A DNA stretch of 64,000 nucleotides from Njordibacter sp937773555. Its GTDB lineage: Bacteria; Pseudomonadota; Gammaproteobacteria; Pseudomonadales; Balneatricaceae. A program made the position numbers and the translations under genes. Positions 1 to 9,472 of the stretch are shown here, one piece after another; the first letter of the stretch is position 1, and every line of letters begins with the position of its first letter. Location of the stretch: assembly GCF_047730085.1 (NCBI RefSeq), contig NZ_CP159830.1, positions 2,170,001-2,234,000 on the forward strand. Direction: 5' to 3'. A model generated the notes under the pieces. It was not told where the DNA came from. It saw only the letters and a program-made list of their open reading frames with translations, and made no database searches.

Positions 1-242
1 AACTCTTCAATCATATGATCTACCGGCTGCACCATTAGATGCACATCAATTGGCGCCGTAATGCCATGATTACGCAATGCTTTGCACACCATAGGCCCAA
101 TAGTGAGGTTAGGCACATAGTGGTTGTCCATTACATCAAAGTGCACAATATCAGCACCTGCTGCCAACACAGTGTCAACCTCTTCGCCCAGACGAGCAAA
201 ATCTGCAGCTAAAATAGAGGGTGCTATTTTAAAATCAACCAT
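1..242 (-). CDS. rpe: Ribulose-phosphate 3-epimerase, N-terminal part (cut by window edge)
   Basis: The minus-strand reading frame from the ATG at 242 begins MVDFKIAPSILAADFARLGE and continues with HFDVMDNHYVPNLTIGP and a DVHLMV motif. These are the opening beta-alpha units of ribulose-phosphate 3-epimerase (TIM barrel, metal-binding His/Asp). The enzyme interconverts ribulose-5-phosphate and xylulose-5-phosphate in the cytoplasmic pentose phosphate pathway. Only about 80 residues lie in the window; the catalytic C-terminal half is beyond base 1. It lies downstream of djlA on the same strand with a 33-bp gap, so the two may be co-transcribed. Confidence 0.93.
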   Translation of the reverse strand, partial: MVDFKIAPSILAADFARLGEEVDTVLAAGADIVHFDVMDNHYVPNLTIGPMVCKALRNHGITAPIDVHLMVQPVDHMIEE

Positions 243-275
243 GGGGTCATATTCCAGTATATAAGATCAAAATAA

Positions 276-1073
276 TTACTTACGAGACTTCTTTATTGCG
301 TCGTAAGCAGCTTGAATTTCTTGGGTTTTTTGTTTCGCTATAAGCATCATTTCATCAGGCAAACCACGGGCAACTAGTTTGTCTGGATGATGCTGACTCA
401 TGAGCTTTCGATAGGCCATTTTAAGGCTTTTGGCATCACAATCTGGCTTTACACCAAGCACACCATAGGCTTGAGTGAGACCGGCATTGCCAGACCCTTC
501 AAACTGACCTTGCCCACCCCCTTGATGGAATGACTGTTCAGCCTTCATGCGCTGAGCAACAGCTTCAAACTCTTGTTGAGTCACACCTAAAAGCTGGCAC
601 ACTTCCCCAAGAATACGACCTTCTGCGGCACTAAAATCGCCATCAACTAGGGCTGTTTGTAGCTGAATTTCAATAAACATCTGTTTAACCGAGGCATTGT
701 TCACCAAGGCTCGTCGCAGCGGTTCCAGCACTTGGCCGAGGTCAAAAGCATCTTCTTTACCCTGACTAAAGCACTCTATGGCACGCTTGCGCAAAACGTC
801 TGACAGCTGCATTCGGGTCATTACAGCTTCTGCATACTGAATCTCTAAAGCCGTGACTTGCCCATCTGCTTTGGCAATTTTGCCCATGACACAAAAAGTG
901 GCGTCAAAAAAAGCGGTCTGAGCTTTAGCTTGAGTCCAGTTTTCCGCCCCAGCAACACTACGAATTAATTTATCCAAGTAATAGCCAATGGCAGCGCCAA
1001 ACAGCATCCCGGAAGGCCCGCCTGTTAGGCCTATTAGAGCACCCAGTACTAATCCTGTTCTATGGCGTGCCAT
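276..1073 (-). CDS. djlA: DjlA-type membrane-anchored DnaJ co-chaperone
   Basis: The architecture is that of DjlA. A Gly-rich N-terminal membrane segment (roughly residues 8-32) is followed by a TerB-like helical domain (about 45-175), a short Gly/Gln-rich linker, and a C-terminal J domain with the HPD tripeptide in MSQHHPDKLVARGLP. DjlA proteins sit in the inner membrane and stimulate DnaK. The frame is open further upstream to a TTG at 1145. The ATG at 1073 is preferred because it puts the membrane segment at the N-terminus, as in E. coli, and gives 265 residues against about 271 there. Neither start has a strong ribosome binding site. It is divergent from lptD, as in many gammaproteobacteria. 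Confidence 0.88.
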   Translation of the reverse strand: MARHRTGLVLGALIGLTGGPSGMLFGAAIGYYLDKLIRSVAGAENWTQAKAQTAFFDATFCVMGKIAKADGQVTALEIQYAEAVMTRMQLSDVLRKRAIECFSQGKEDAFDLGQVLEPLRRALVNNASVKQMFIEIQLQTALVDGDFSAAEGRILGEVCQLLGVTQQEFEAVAQRMKAEQSFHQGGGQGQFEGSGNAGLTQAYGVLGVKPDCDAKSLKMAYRKLMSQHHPDKLVARGLPDEMMLIAKQKTQEIQAAYDAIKKSRK

Positions 1074-1310
1074 ATTTGCGCCAAAGCTGTAAGTATTCAC
1101 ATATTCACCTGTGGTTAAAAACTTGCCCCTATAATAAATCGCCAAGGCCTTAAGCGCTACATTGAGCCACTATAAATTAACTAAATCGATACTTTTAGTC
1201 TATTCCAGCCCATTAGAAGCACCTATCTTTGAATATTTGGTTTAAACTTAGGCTTTATCTATATAGACGCACCAAATTTTTGGTTCACAAACACTGGGTT
1301 TCTTTTGCCA

Positions 1311-3593
1311 ATGTATATACCAGCACAAAGTCTTCGCCTGATGTTCGTCTACCTAGTGACTTGCGGCCTCAGTCAGCTTGCAACTGCAGGCCACGAACCA
1401 ATTAGCCTTGACTGGCAACCAAAGAGCGCCACCCCTGCAAACTTTTGCTCTGGGTACTATCTGCCCTATCAGGCACCTTCTTTGGAACAATCTTTGGCCC
1501 CTGGCGAACAGCCCTTATACAGCAATTCTGATTCTAGTGAATACCAACAAGGCATTACTCACCTGAAGGGCAATGTAGAACTGCGTCAGGGAAAACAGAC
1601 GGTCACCGGTGACGCCGCCTGGTTTAATAGTAATAATAGTTCTGTTGATATTATTGGGCATGTGAAGTTTCGCCGCCCAAACATGATTGTTCAAAGCAGC
1701 GATGCCAGTTTTAACATGGCCAATTCGGAAGCTCAGCTTAACCAAGCGCAACTTGCCCTGCCTAGCAGTGATCTCAGAGCTACGGCTCAGTCTATTGACT
1801 ACCACAGTGATGATACCGTCACCATGAATACGGGCAGTTTTACGTTTTGTCCCCCAAACGATAACGCATGGGCAATACACAGCAACAAGATAGATCTAGA
1901 CCCAAAATTGGGCTTTGGTGAGGCTCAAAATGCCATCCTAAAAATTGGTACTGTACCAGTGTTTTACTTACCATGGATGAGCTTCCCCATAGATGATCAG
2001 CGCCGATCTGGATTTTTGTTTCCTACTTTAGTGAGTTCATCACGGATGGGGCTAGATATAACAACGCCCTATTATTTTAACTTAGCACCCAACTATGATG
2101 CATTGGTTACGCCTCGGTTCACTGAACTCCACGGAACCAGCATAGACGCAAAGCTTAGGCAACTAGGCAAAGACAGTACGCAGGACTTGTATGTTAACTG
2201 GGCTATTGAAGACCCAGACACAAACAAAAATAGATGGTTAACGGAATATAACCTTAACGCCAAAATTAATGCTAGTTTTTCTACCTCAATTCATATTAAG
2301 CGGGTAAGTGACGGGGAAATTTTTAACGATTATGGTTTAAGCCAAACCACCGCAGAGCGAAGTTCCATTAATAGTGATGCTAAGATTGACTACCAAGGCA
2401 CAACACCTGTGTTAGCCAAGGCCAGCTTAGCCATTGTTACTCATCAGAATCTCACTGCTGGCATACCAGCCTACGACCAACTGCCCCACGCAACCATCAC
2501 TGGTGGTGTGTTGATGAACCAGCAAGAACAACCCTTTAGGGCTAACTACAGTGTCGATTTAAGCCGTTTTACAAGAGACAGTTCTGGCTTAACTGGCCGC
2601 AACAAAATTACGGGTACCCGCACACACCTGCTTCCCAATTTAACGACGTCTTGGGTGAATGACTACAGCTTTATCAAACCCAAAATTAGCCTACCTATTA
2701 CTAATTACCAACTTAAAGACACCCCATCAGCAATTACCGCAAGCAATACTCGGGTTATTCCTCAGTTAGAAATCGACAGTGGCTTGTTATTTGAACGATC
2801 CCTTTCAGACGGCTATATGCAAACGCTTGAACCTAGGTTTTATTACGCCTACAGCCCCTATCAACAGCAAGATGACCTGGCTATTTTTGATACCAGTGCT
2901 AGCAGCAAACCTTTGTATCAGCCCAACCGATTTAGTGGCTATGATCGAATCGGTGACACTAATCGCGTCACTCTTGGGCTAGATAGCCAATTTTTAAGTG
3001 CCAAAGGCTGGCAAAAAGCCAAGCTATCCATGACCCAAATCCACTATTTTAGTGACCGTAAAGTACAGTTAAGCAGCACTAGCACCCCAGACACTGAAAC
3101 TTTTTCACCAATTTATGGTCACATGAACTACCAATTTACACCCCAATGGAGTTCTAGTTTAAATATAGACTGGAGCCCCAAATCTGGTAATGTTGAAGCC
3201 ACCAGCGCAACCATGAAATACCAGATAAACAATAACAAAATTATTGACCTGAAATACACCGAAACCTTGGACAACACTCAACAAGGTGAAGTGGCTTTAA
3301 TTTGGCCTTTAGCACCTCAGTGGACCTTAATAGCTAAGCGCAAAGAAGATATACGCAACCAACAACTACAAGATGAAATTTTGGGTGTGGAGTATAGCAA
3401 CTGCTGCTGGAAAGGCCGTTTTGTTAACCGCTATTGGTTAGTAGACCAAGCCAAAGGCATTGAACACGGCATATTTTTTGAGCTCTCTCTCAAGGGCTTA
3501 GGCCAAAGCGATAAACAATTGACCAGCGGCAACAAAGTGCGCATGGCAGATTTTATGAAAGGAATTACGGGCTACAATGAATACACTCAGTAA
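1311..3593 (+). CDS. lptD: LPS-assembly protein LptD (outer-membrane LPS translocon)
   Basis: LptD is the beta-barrel half of the LptDE complex that inserts lipopolysaccharide into the outer leaflet of the outer membrane. A signal peptide ends near LATAG. It is followed by a periplasmic OstA/LptA-like domain (about residues 65-190) and a long C-terminal barrel. The cysteines used for inter-domain disulfides in the family are present: one in FCSGYY, one in FCPPND, and an adjacent pair in SNCCWKGRF near the C-terminus. The ATG at 1311 is chosen over an in-frame TTG six bases upstream. The 3' end overlaps surA by 17 bp, the usual lptD-surA coupling, which makes sense because SurA helps fold LptD. 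Confidence 0.97.
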   Translation: MYIPAQSLRLMFVYLVTCGLSQLATAGHEPISLDWQPKSATPANFCSGYYLPYQAPSLEQSLAPGEQPLYSNSDSSEYQQGITHLKGNVELRQGKQTVTGDAAWFNSNNSSVDIIGHVKFRRPNMIVQSSDASFNMANSEAQLNQAQLALPSSDLRATAQSIDYHSDDTVTMNTGSFTFCPPNDNAWAIHSNKIDLDPKLGFGEAQNAILKIGTVPVFYLPWMSFPIDDQRRSGFLFPTLVSSSRMGLDITTPYYFNLAPNYDALVTPRFTELHGTSIDAKLRQLGKDSTQDLYVNWAIEDPDTNKNRWLTEYNLNAKINASFSTSIHIKRVSDGEIFNDYGLSQTTAERSSINSDAKIDYQGTTPVLAKASLAIVTHQNLTAGIPAYDQLPHATITGGVLMNQQEQPFRANYSVDLSRFTRDSSGLTGRNKITGTRTHLLPNLTTSWVNDYSFIKPKISLPITNYQLKDTPSAITASNTRVIPQLEIDSGLLFERSLSDGYMQTLEPRFYYAYSPYQQQDDLAIFDTSASSKPLYQPNRFSGYDRIGDTNRVTLGLDSQFLSAKGWQKAKLSMTQIHYFSDRKVQLSSTSTPDTETFSPIYGHMNYQFTPQWSSSLNIDWSPKSGNVEATSATMKYQINNNKIIDLKYTETLDNTQQGEVALIWPLAPQWTLIAKRKEDIRNQQLQDEILGVEYSNCCWKGRFVNRYWLVDQAKGIEHGIFFELSLKGLGQSDKQLTSGNKVRMADFMKGITGYNEYTQ

Positions 3594-4863
3594 ATGGGGC
3601 GTGACCCTGGGTTTAGCCTTGGGCTTGGCATCGTCTTCCTGCGTTTTCGCAGCAAAACAGCTCGACAGTATTGCGGCTATTGTTAATGATGACATCGTAT
3701 TGCAAAGCGATTTAACTAGCCGGGTTGTGCTGGTGCAACAACAGCTTTCCAAAAACAATACTAAAGCACCAGAACTAGTGGCTCTAACGCGTCAGGTATT
3801 AGACCAGCTCATTATTGAGAACCTGCAGTTGCAGTTAGCCACAAAAGAGGGCGTGTATATAGCCGACCCAAGCTTAGATTTAGCCATAGGACGCATTGCT
3901 AAGAGCAATAAGCTATCTCTGACTGAACTTGAACAGGCCATAGCCAATACTGGCGACACCATGGTTCAATTTAGGGCTAAAATTCGCCAGAAATTAACCA
4001 TTAATGAAATCCAAACCACCTCTGTTAACCGACGCATTCGCGTTAGTGAGCACGAAATAGATAAGTATTTGGCCTCAAATCAAGGCCAGCAGCTTGCCGA
4101 TACTGAATATGAAATTGGCCATATTTTGATTAGTTTAAGTGAACAACCCAATGCTCAAGAACTTGAATTAGCAAAACAGAAGCTAAAGGCGCTCAATATC
4201 GCTTTAGACCAAGGTGCAGCGTTTAGCAGCGCCGCTGCAACCTATTCTGATGCACTCAATGCACTTAAAGGAGGTAACTTAGGTTGGCGCAAAGGCAGCC
4301 AGCTTCCTGAGCTATTTGCTAAACCCATTAAGGCTATGAAGGTTGGCGAAGTTAGTGTACCTATTCGTAATAGTAGTGGTTTTCACGTCATTACCTTAAT
4401 TAACAAGCGCGGTGTGAGCATTCAAACAGCAGCTCAAACTAAAGCCAACCACCTATTGATTTTGCCTAATGAAATTCGTTCGCCCAGCGAAGCAAAAGCA
4501 CTCATTAATGAACTGCATCAACGCTTGATTGATGGTGGTGATTTTTATGATCTTGCCCGTACCTTTAGTGACGACGATAACTCAGCACCCAGTGGAGGCG
4601 ATTTGGGCTGGCTAAATGCAAACCAACTACCGGCTATATTACAAACACCATTGGACTTGCTTGCGATAGAACAACTGAGCGAGCCCATACAAAGCAAAAA
4701 TGGCTGGCACTTGCTACAAGTAGTAGAGCGGCGAACCCAAGACGTTGGCCAAGCAAACTTACGATTTAAAGCTAAGCAAGCCATTAACCAAAGCAAATTT
4801 CCTAATGAGCTAGAGAACTGGCTACGTGAAATTCGCAATCAAGCCTACATAGAGATTCGCTAA
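3577..4863 (+). CDS. surA: Periplasmic chaperone / peptidyl-prolyl isomerase SurA
   Basis: SurA escorts unfolded outer-membrane proteins through the periplasm to the BAM complex. The sequence has a signal peptide (MNTLSKWGVTLGLALGLASS, cleaved around VFAA), the N-terminal chaperone domain opening AAIVNDDIVLQSDL, and two parvulin (PpiC) domains at about residues 170-270 and 285-380. The two parvulin domains show the paired motifs GGNLGWRKGSQLPELF and GGDLGWLNANQLPAIL. At 428 residues it matches the family. The start codon lies inside lptD and the stop is 2 bp before pdxA, so translation is probably coupled along the lptD-surA-pdxA-rsmA-apaG-apaH operon. Confidence 0.97.
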   Translation: MNTLSKWGVTLGLALGLASSSCVFAAKQLDSIAAIVNDDIVLQSDLTSRVVLVQQQLSKNNTKAPELVALTRQVLDQLIIENLQLQLATKEGVYIADPSLDLAIGRIAKSNKLSLTELEQAIANTGDTMVQFRAKIRQKLTINEIQTTSVNRRIRVSEHEIDKYLASNQGQQLADTEYEIGHILISLSEQPNAQELELAKQKLKALNIALDQGAAFSSAAATYSDALNALKGGNLGWRKGSQLPELFAKPIKAMKVGEVSVPIRNSSGFHVITLINKRGVSIQTAAQTKANHLLILPNEIRSPSEAKALINELHQRLIDGGDFYDLARTFSDDDNSAPSGGDLGWLNANQLPAILQTPLDLLAIEQLSEPIQSKNGWHLLQVVERRTQDVGQANLRFKAKQAINQSKFPNELENWLREIRNQAYIEIR

Positions 4864-4865
4864 TT

Positions 4866-5855
4866 ATGCGAAGATTACTTGTTACTGCCGGAGAACCCGC
4901 AGGTATTGGCCCTGACCTCTGCTTAACCCTAGCAGGGCAGCCCAGTGCAGCGCTGCAGGATGCTGAAATTGTGATTGTGGCCGATATGGGACTATTGCAA
5001 GACCGCGCTGCACAGCTAGGTATGGCGATCGACTTTTGCCATGTCAGCCTAGAACAAATAATGACAACTACAGCACCTAATCAGCTTAAGGTATTGCACG
5101 TCCCATTAAAAGTTGAAAGCCGCTCTGGGCATCTAGATTCTGACAATAGCCCTTATGTGTTAACGACTCTAAATATAGCATGTGATGCATGTGTTGAAGG
5201 CCAAGCTCACGCCATGATTACCGCGCCAGTGCATAAAGGCATAATTAATGATGCAGGTACTGCGTTTAGCGGCCACACGGAATATTTGCAAGCCCGCTGC
5301 GGGGTAGATAAGGTCGTAATGATGCTGGCTTGTGACGCCATGCGTGTCACTCTAGCCACTACCCACTTACCCTTAAAAGACGTTTCTGAAGCCATTACCC
5401 CAGAGCTGTTAAGCCAAATACTACACATTATTAACGCTGAATTAACCAGCAAGTTTGGTATTAAACAACCCTGTATTTATGTGTGTGGCCTCAACCCTCA
5501 CGCAGGAGAAGATGGCCACTTAGGTCGAGAAGAGTTAGACGTTATTATTCCTACCCTCGAAAAGTTGCGTAGCAAGGGGTTAAATATTATTGGTCCTTTA
5601 CCCGCCGACACTTTATTTAACCCTAAAAACTTAGCGGACGCAGACGTTATCCTGGCTATGTATCATGATCAGGGGCTGCCCGTGCTAAAATATGCAGGCT
5701 TTGGAGACGCCGTAAACATTACCTTAGGGTTACCTATTATTCGCACTTCGGTAGACCATGGTACCGCTTTAGATTTAGCTGGCACAGGCCAAGCCAAAAG
5801 CAGTAGCCTGTTAAAAGCTACCGAAAGCGCATTGCAGCTTTGCCTTCACCCTTAA
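4866..5855 (+). CDS. pdxA: 4-hydroxythreonine-4-phosphate dehydrogenase (vitamin B6 synthesis)
   Basis: PdxA oxidises 4-phosphohydroxy-L-threonine in the DXP-dependent pyridoxal phosphate pathway. Family motifs are intact: GEPAGIGPDL at the N-terminus, TAPVHKG with the metal-binding His, SGHTEYL, GLNPHAGEDGHLG, YHDQGLPVLK, and SVDHGTALDLAGTG near the C-terminus. The length of 329 residues is normal. The ATG at 4866 follows the surA stop by 2 bp. No separate promoter is visible. Confidence 0.97.
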   Translation: MRRLLVTAGEPAGIGPDLCLTLAGQPSAALQDAEIVIVADMGLLQDRAAQLGMAIDFCHVSLEQIMTTTAPNQLKVLHVPLKVESRSGHLDSDNSPYVLTTLNIACDACVEGQAHAMITAPVHKGIINDAGTAFSGHTEYLQARCGVDKVVMMLACDAMRVTLATTHLPLKDVSEAITPELLSQILHIINAELTSKFGIKQPCIYVCGLNPHAGEDGHLGREELDVIIPTLEKLRSKGLNIIGPLPADTLFNPKNLADADVILAMYHDQGLPVLKYAGFGDAVNITLGLPIIRTSVDHGTALDLAGTGQAKSSSLLKATESALQLCLHP

Positions 5856-5875
5856 GTCGCACACCAGAGATCTTT

Positions 5876-6685
5876 ATGGCTAGTCAGACCCCCAGAAAAC
5901 ACCAAGCGCGTAAGCGATTTGGTCAAAACTTTTTACATGATCAAGGTATTATTCGCCATATTGTGGCCTGTATTAGGCCAAAACCAGAACAAAAAATTGT
6001 TGAAATTGGCCCAGGACTTGGCGCCATAACAGAACACCTACTTGCGTCTGCTGGCCACCTAGATGTAGTGGAACTAGACCGAGACTTGCTGCCCCGCCTG
6101 CGCATTTCATTTGCCAGTTATGGTGACAATTTACGTATCCATGAAGCTGATGCACTAAAGTTTGATTTCTCTAGCCTCAGCGCAGACCAACAGCTTCTGC
6201 GCATCGTAGGCAACTTGCCATACAATATCTCCACCCCATTAATCTTTCACTTGCTCAGTTATACTGACCTTGTTTGCGATATGCACTTTATGCTACAAAA
6301 AGAAGTGGTATTGCGTTTGGCCGCAGAAGCAGGTTCTAATAACTATGGCCGCCTAAGTATTATGGCACAATACTTTTGCCGCGTAGATAATTTGTTTGAG
6401 GTGCCTCCAGAGGCATTTGACCCTAGGCCCAAAGTAGACTCTGCCATTGTGCGTATGGCGCCTTATACAAAGCTACCTCATACAGCACAAGATTTTAAAC
6501 ACTTTGAACAGCTGGTAAAAAGTGGTTTTGCTCAGCGCCGTAAAACCTTACGTAATAACCTTAAAGGCATCGCTGACGATGAACAGTTGCAAAGCTTGGG
6601 CATTGACCCTAGCATTCGTCCCGAGCGTCTAACTGTAGGCGAATTTGTCGCCCTTAGTAACCTATTGACCCAAACTCCAAGCTAG
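5876..6685 (+). CDS. rsmA: 16S rRNA (adenine1518/1519-N6) dimethyltransferase RsmA/KsgA
   Basis: RsmA dimethylates two adjacent adenines in the 3' terminal hairpin of 16S rRNA late in 30S assembly. Visible motifs are RFGQNFLHD at the N-terminus, the SAM-binding VEIGPGLGAITEHL, the acidic ELDRDLLPRL, and the catalytic NLPYNIS. The 269-residue length is typical. The frame is open to a TTG at 5840 inside pdxA, but the ATG at 5876 gives the conserved start and has an AGAG sequence a few bases upstream. Confidence 0.96.
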   Translation: MASQTPRKHQARKRFGQNFLHDQGIIRHIVACIRPKPEQKIVEIGPGLGAITEHLLASAGHLDVVELDRDLLPRLRISFASYGDNLRIHEADALKFDFSSLSADQQLLRIVGNLPYNISTPLIFHLLSYTDLVCDMHFMLQKEVVLRLAAEAGSNNYGRLSIMAQYFCRVDNLFEVPPEAFDPRPKVDSAIVRMAPYTKLPHTAQDFKHFEQLVKSGFAQRRKTLRNNLKGIADDEQLQSLGIDPSIRPERLTVGEFVALSNLLTQTPS

Positions 6686-6694
6686 AGCTATAAC

Positions 6695-7081
6695 ATGAGC
6701 AACTTAAGCAATAATTACGACCTTAATGTAGGCGTGAAAACAGAGTTTCTTGCAGAGCAATCGGACCCTAGCCGCAATCGGTACGTGTTTGCCTACAAGA
6801 TCACTATTACCAACAGTGGCATTCAAAGCGCCCAGCTTATGAGCCGGAAATGGATCATTACGGATGGAGACGGTAAAATTCAAGAAGTGTCCGGCGAAGG
6901 CATTGTCGGTCAACAACCGATCATTGAGCCTGGCCAGCAGCATCAATACACCAGCGGTACTGTGTTAGAAACAAAAGTGGGCAGTATGAGTGGTTTTTAC
7001 AGCATGGTAGCAGCAGACGGCCACGAATTTTCTGCCCCTATACCGCCTTTTACTTTGTCTTACCCCAACGCCCTGCACTAG
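6695..7081 (+). CDS. apaG: ApaG domain protein
   Basis: This is a small all-beta cytoplasmic protein (128 residues) of the ApaG family. The family is also fused to eukaryotic F-box proteins, and its biochemical role is still unclear. Characteristic stretches are FAYKITITNSG, SRKWIITDGDG, EVSGEGIVGQQP, and GSMSGFYSMV followed by the IPPFTLSYP tail. The Gly-rich GEGIVGQQP loop is the family hallmark. It lies 9 bp after rsmA and 11 bp before apaH, the conserved rsmA-apaG-apaH order. Confidence 0.95.
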   Translation: MSNLSNNYDLNVGVKTEFLAEQSDPSRNRYVFAYKITITNSGIQSAQLMSRKWIITDGDGKIQEVSGEGIVGQQPIIEPGQQHQYTSGTVLETKVGSMSGFYSMVAADGHEFSAPIPPFTLSYPNALH

Positions 7082-7092
7082 CGTTTATAGCT

Positions 7093-7908
7093 ATGGCCAG
7101 TTATGCAGTAGGTGATATTCAAGGGTGCTTAACACCCCTCAAGGCTTTACTCGATAAAGTGGGCTTTACGGACGCAGACACCCTATGGGTTGCAGGTGAT
7201 CTCGTTAACCGAGGGCCTGAGTCATTAGAGACTTTGCGTTTTATTAGATCTTTAGGTAACCGCAGCAAGGTAGTGCTAGGCAACCACGATCTTCACCTAC
7301 TGGCACTTCATGCTAAGGGTGCTCAATTAAAACCCGACGACACCCTCCAGCCTATATTTGTAGCCCATGACCGTGATGACTTATTAAGCTGGCTACAACA
7401 ACAACCGCTGCTGCATTATGACCCCCAATTTGATACCGTAATGACACATGCAGGTATTCCACCCTGTTGGAACTTAAAGCAAGCACAGAAACATGCGCAA
7501 GAATTGCAGGAACTACTGCGCAGTGATAATGCGGCAACATTTTTTGCTGGTATGTATGGCAACCAGCCCAACCTTTGGAGTGATCAGCTTAAAGGTATGG
7601 ATCGCTGGCGTTGCATTACCAACCATTTCACTCGCATGCGCTTTATTACCCCTGAGGGGAGGCTAAATTTAACCCACAACGCTAAAGTGGACCTCAATAG
7701 TAGTGAAGATGCGCCATTGAGGCCCTGGTTCAACTTACCCAGTGCCGTAACATCGCGGCAAGTATTTGGCCACTGGGCAGTATTAGAGGGTGAAACTGGA
7801 AAAGACCATGTGATTAATCTAGACATGGGCTGTGTTTGGGGTGGCCGGCTTAAACTAATGCGCCTAGAGGATGGTGAAAGCTTTAGCGTAGCTTGTGGCA
7901 AAGCATAG
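7093..7908 (+). CDS. apaH: Symmetrical bis(5'-nucleosyl)-tetraphosphatase ApaH
   Basis: ApaH hydrolyses Ap4A symmetrically to two ADP and in E. coli also removes Np4 caps from RNA. It is a calcineurin-type metallophosphatase. Metal-binding motifs are visible as GDIQGC (D-x-Q in place of D-x-H), GDLVNRGPES, LGNHDLHLLAL and MTHAGIPP, with a further histidine in FGHWAVLEG. Length is 271 residues, as expected. It is the last gene of the lptD-apaH operon; an AT-rich gap of 100 bp separates it from glpE. Confidence 0.96.
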   Translation: MASYAVGDIQGCLTPLKALLDKVGFTDADTLWVAGDLVNRGPESLETLRFIRSLGNRSKVVLGNHDLHLLALHAKGAQLKPDDTLQPIFVAHDRDDLLSWLQQQPLLHYDPQFDTVMTHAGIPPCWNLKQAQKHAQELQELLRSDNAATFFAGMYGNQPNLWSDQLKGMDRWRCITNHFTRMRFITPEGRLNLTHNAKVDLNSSEDAPLRPWFNLPSAVTSRQVFGHWAVLEGETGKDHVINLDMGCVWGGRLKLMRLEDGESFSVACGKA

Positions 7909-8008
7909 TGGGATTGGCACCATCTTAAATTATTAGATATAACTAATATATAATTGCACAAACCACTGACAAGCACTAAACTGCTGCTTTCTCATATAGG
8001 AATCGAAT

Positions 8009-8329
8009 ATGTCTGAAGTTACCTCCATTGCCCCAGCTGATGTTATGGACAAAGTTAGTCAGGGTGCCTACCTAGTGGACATTCGCGATGTTAATAGCTA
8101 CCAAAATAGTCACATCAAAAATAGCGAACGCATTGATAACGAAAGCCTACCAACTTTTTTACGCGAAGCAGACATGGACAAACCTATCATTGTTTGTTGT
8201 TATCATGGGATTAGCTCGATACAAGCCGCAGGCTTTTTAGCTCAGCAAGGGTTTGACGAAGTGTACAGCCTAACAGGTGGATTCGCGGCTTATTCTCTGC
8301 AACATCCAGAGCACTGTAGCTCATTATGA
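8009..8329 (+). CDS. glpE: Thiosulfate sulfurtransferase GlpE (single-domain rhodanese)
   Basis: This is a single rhodanese domain of 106 residues. The active-site loop reads VCCYHGISS, with the catalytic cysteine followed by the YHGxSS loop typical of GlpE. The opening LVDIRD and the closing LTGGFAAY motifs are also present. GlpE moves sulfane sulfur from thiosulfate to cyanide or thioredoxin in vitro; its physiological acceptor is uncertain. The start at 8009 has AGGA eight bases upstream. It lies between apaH and cca rather than with glycerol genes. Confidence 0.93.
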   Translation: MSEVTSIAPADVMDKVSQGAYLVDIRDVNSYQNSHIKNSERIDNESLPTFLREADMDKPIIVCCYHGISSIQAAGFLAQQGFDEVYSLTGGFAAYSLQHPEHCSSL

Positions 8330-8335
8330 GGCTAC

Positions 8336-9472
8336 GTGGCTATGCCCAATAGTAAAACCTATTTAGTAGGCGGTGCCGTCCGTGATCACTTACTTGGCCT
8401 CGCTGTGCATGAGCGAGACTATGTAGTGGTCGGTAGTACACCACAAGCTCTAGTGGCGCTTGGCTATACCCAAGTAGGTAAAGACTTTCCAGTATTCTTG
8501 CACCCAAAAAGCAAACAAGAATACGCGCTAGCGCGCACCGAACGCAAAGCTGGACAAGGGCATAAAGGCTTTCAAGTTCATGCGACGATAGATGTGACCC
8601 TAGAAGACGATTTACTGCGCCGCGACCTTACTATTAACGCCATAGCTCAAGCGCCAGACGGACAACTCATTGACCCCTATGGAGGCCAAAGAGACCTACA
8701 AGCAAAACAACTGCGCCATGTGTCGCAGGCATTTAGTGAAGACCCTTTGCGGGTATTACGGACTGCTAGATTTGCAGCCCACCTTTACCATTTAGGTTTT
8801 AGCATTGCCCCAGAGACCAAAAACTTGTTACTCGCTATCACTCAATCTGGCGAGCTAGGCACCCTTGCTAAAGAGCGTATTTGGCAAGAAACACACAAAG
8901 CACTCGCCAGCCAGAGCCCATGGGTATATTTTGAAGTATTGGAGGTGTGTGGTGCATTGCAACAGTTAATGCCTTCTTTAGCAGAATTACTCGATCGCAG
9001 ACCCCATGCACTAAACACCCTCAAGCTGTTAAGCGAATCCAGCACCACCACCGAAGTACGCCTAACCGGTTTACTATATCAGCTCAACAAACCTCAAATA
9101 GAAGACCTCGCAGCACAAATAAAAATGCCCAATGTGCACAAAGCCTTATCCCTGTCCACCAGTAACCACCAGCGCCAATTACGTGCTTATACCGAGTTAG
9201 ATGCAGCTCAAAAACACCTGATGCTCAGTAATCTTGGCCTAATCCGTAGTACCGATTCATTGGATGATTTGCTTAATGTATGCCAGGCCGTGAGCCTAAG
9301 CCAAGAACCTCTTTTTGGTTGGCAATCGCCAAAGCAACACATAGTGAATGACTTAGAAAACATACACAGCGTAAACCCTGTCAAACTAATGGCTCAAGGT
9401 TTTACTGGCAAAGGCCTTGGGGAAGAGCTTAAAAAGGCCCAGATCGAGTCTATCAGAAGTGATGCTGGGTAG
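8336..9472 (+). CDS. cca: CCA-adding enzyme (tRNA nucleotidyltransferase, short form without HD domain)
   Basis: This class II tRNA nucleotidyltransferase builds or repairs the CCA end of tRNAs. Motifs are YLVGGAVRDHLL, the catalytic region ERDYVVVG, the EYALARTERK segment, the RRDLTINAIAQ loop, and EDPLRVLRTARFAA. The first residue of the family's DxD metal pair is Glu (E-R-D), an uncommon but conservative variant. At 378 residues it lacks the C-terminal HD phosphohydrolase domain of the E. coli enzyme (412). GTG 8336 or ATG 8342 could be the start; a GAGG lies just upstream of both. Its 3' end overlaps the convergent folK by 20 bp. Confidence 0.94.
   Translation: MAMPNSKTYLVGGAVRDHLLGLAVHERDYVVVGSTPQALVALGYTQVGKDFPVFLHPKSKQEYALARTERKAGQGHKGFQVHATIDVTLEDDLLRRDLTINAIAQAPDGQLIDPYGGQRDLQAKQLRHVSQAFSEDPLRVLRTARFAAHLYHLGFSIAPETKNLLLAITQSGELGTLAKERIWQETHKALASQSPWVYFEVLEVCGALQQLMPSLAELLDRRPHALNTLKLLSESSTTTEVRLTGLLYQLNKPQIEDLAAQIKMPNVHKALSLSTSNHQRQLRAYTELDAAQKHLMLSNLGLIRSTDSLDDLLNVCQAVSLSQEPLFGWQSPKQHIVNDLENIHSVNPVKLMAQGFTGKGLGEELKKAQIESIRSDAG

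Noticed and set aside
1074..1145. TTG-started extension of DjlA
   Set aside because: The extra 24 residues are polar, put the membrane segment away from the N-terminus and have no counterpart in E. coli DjlA.
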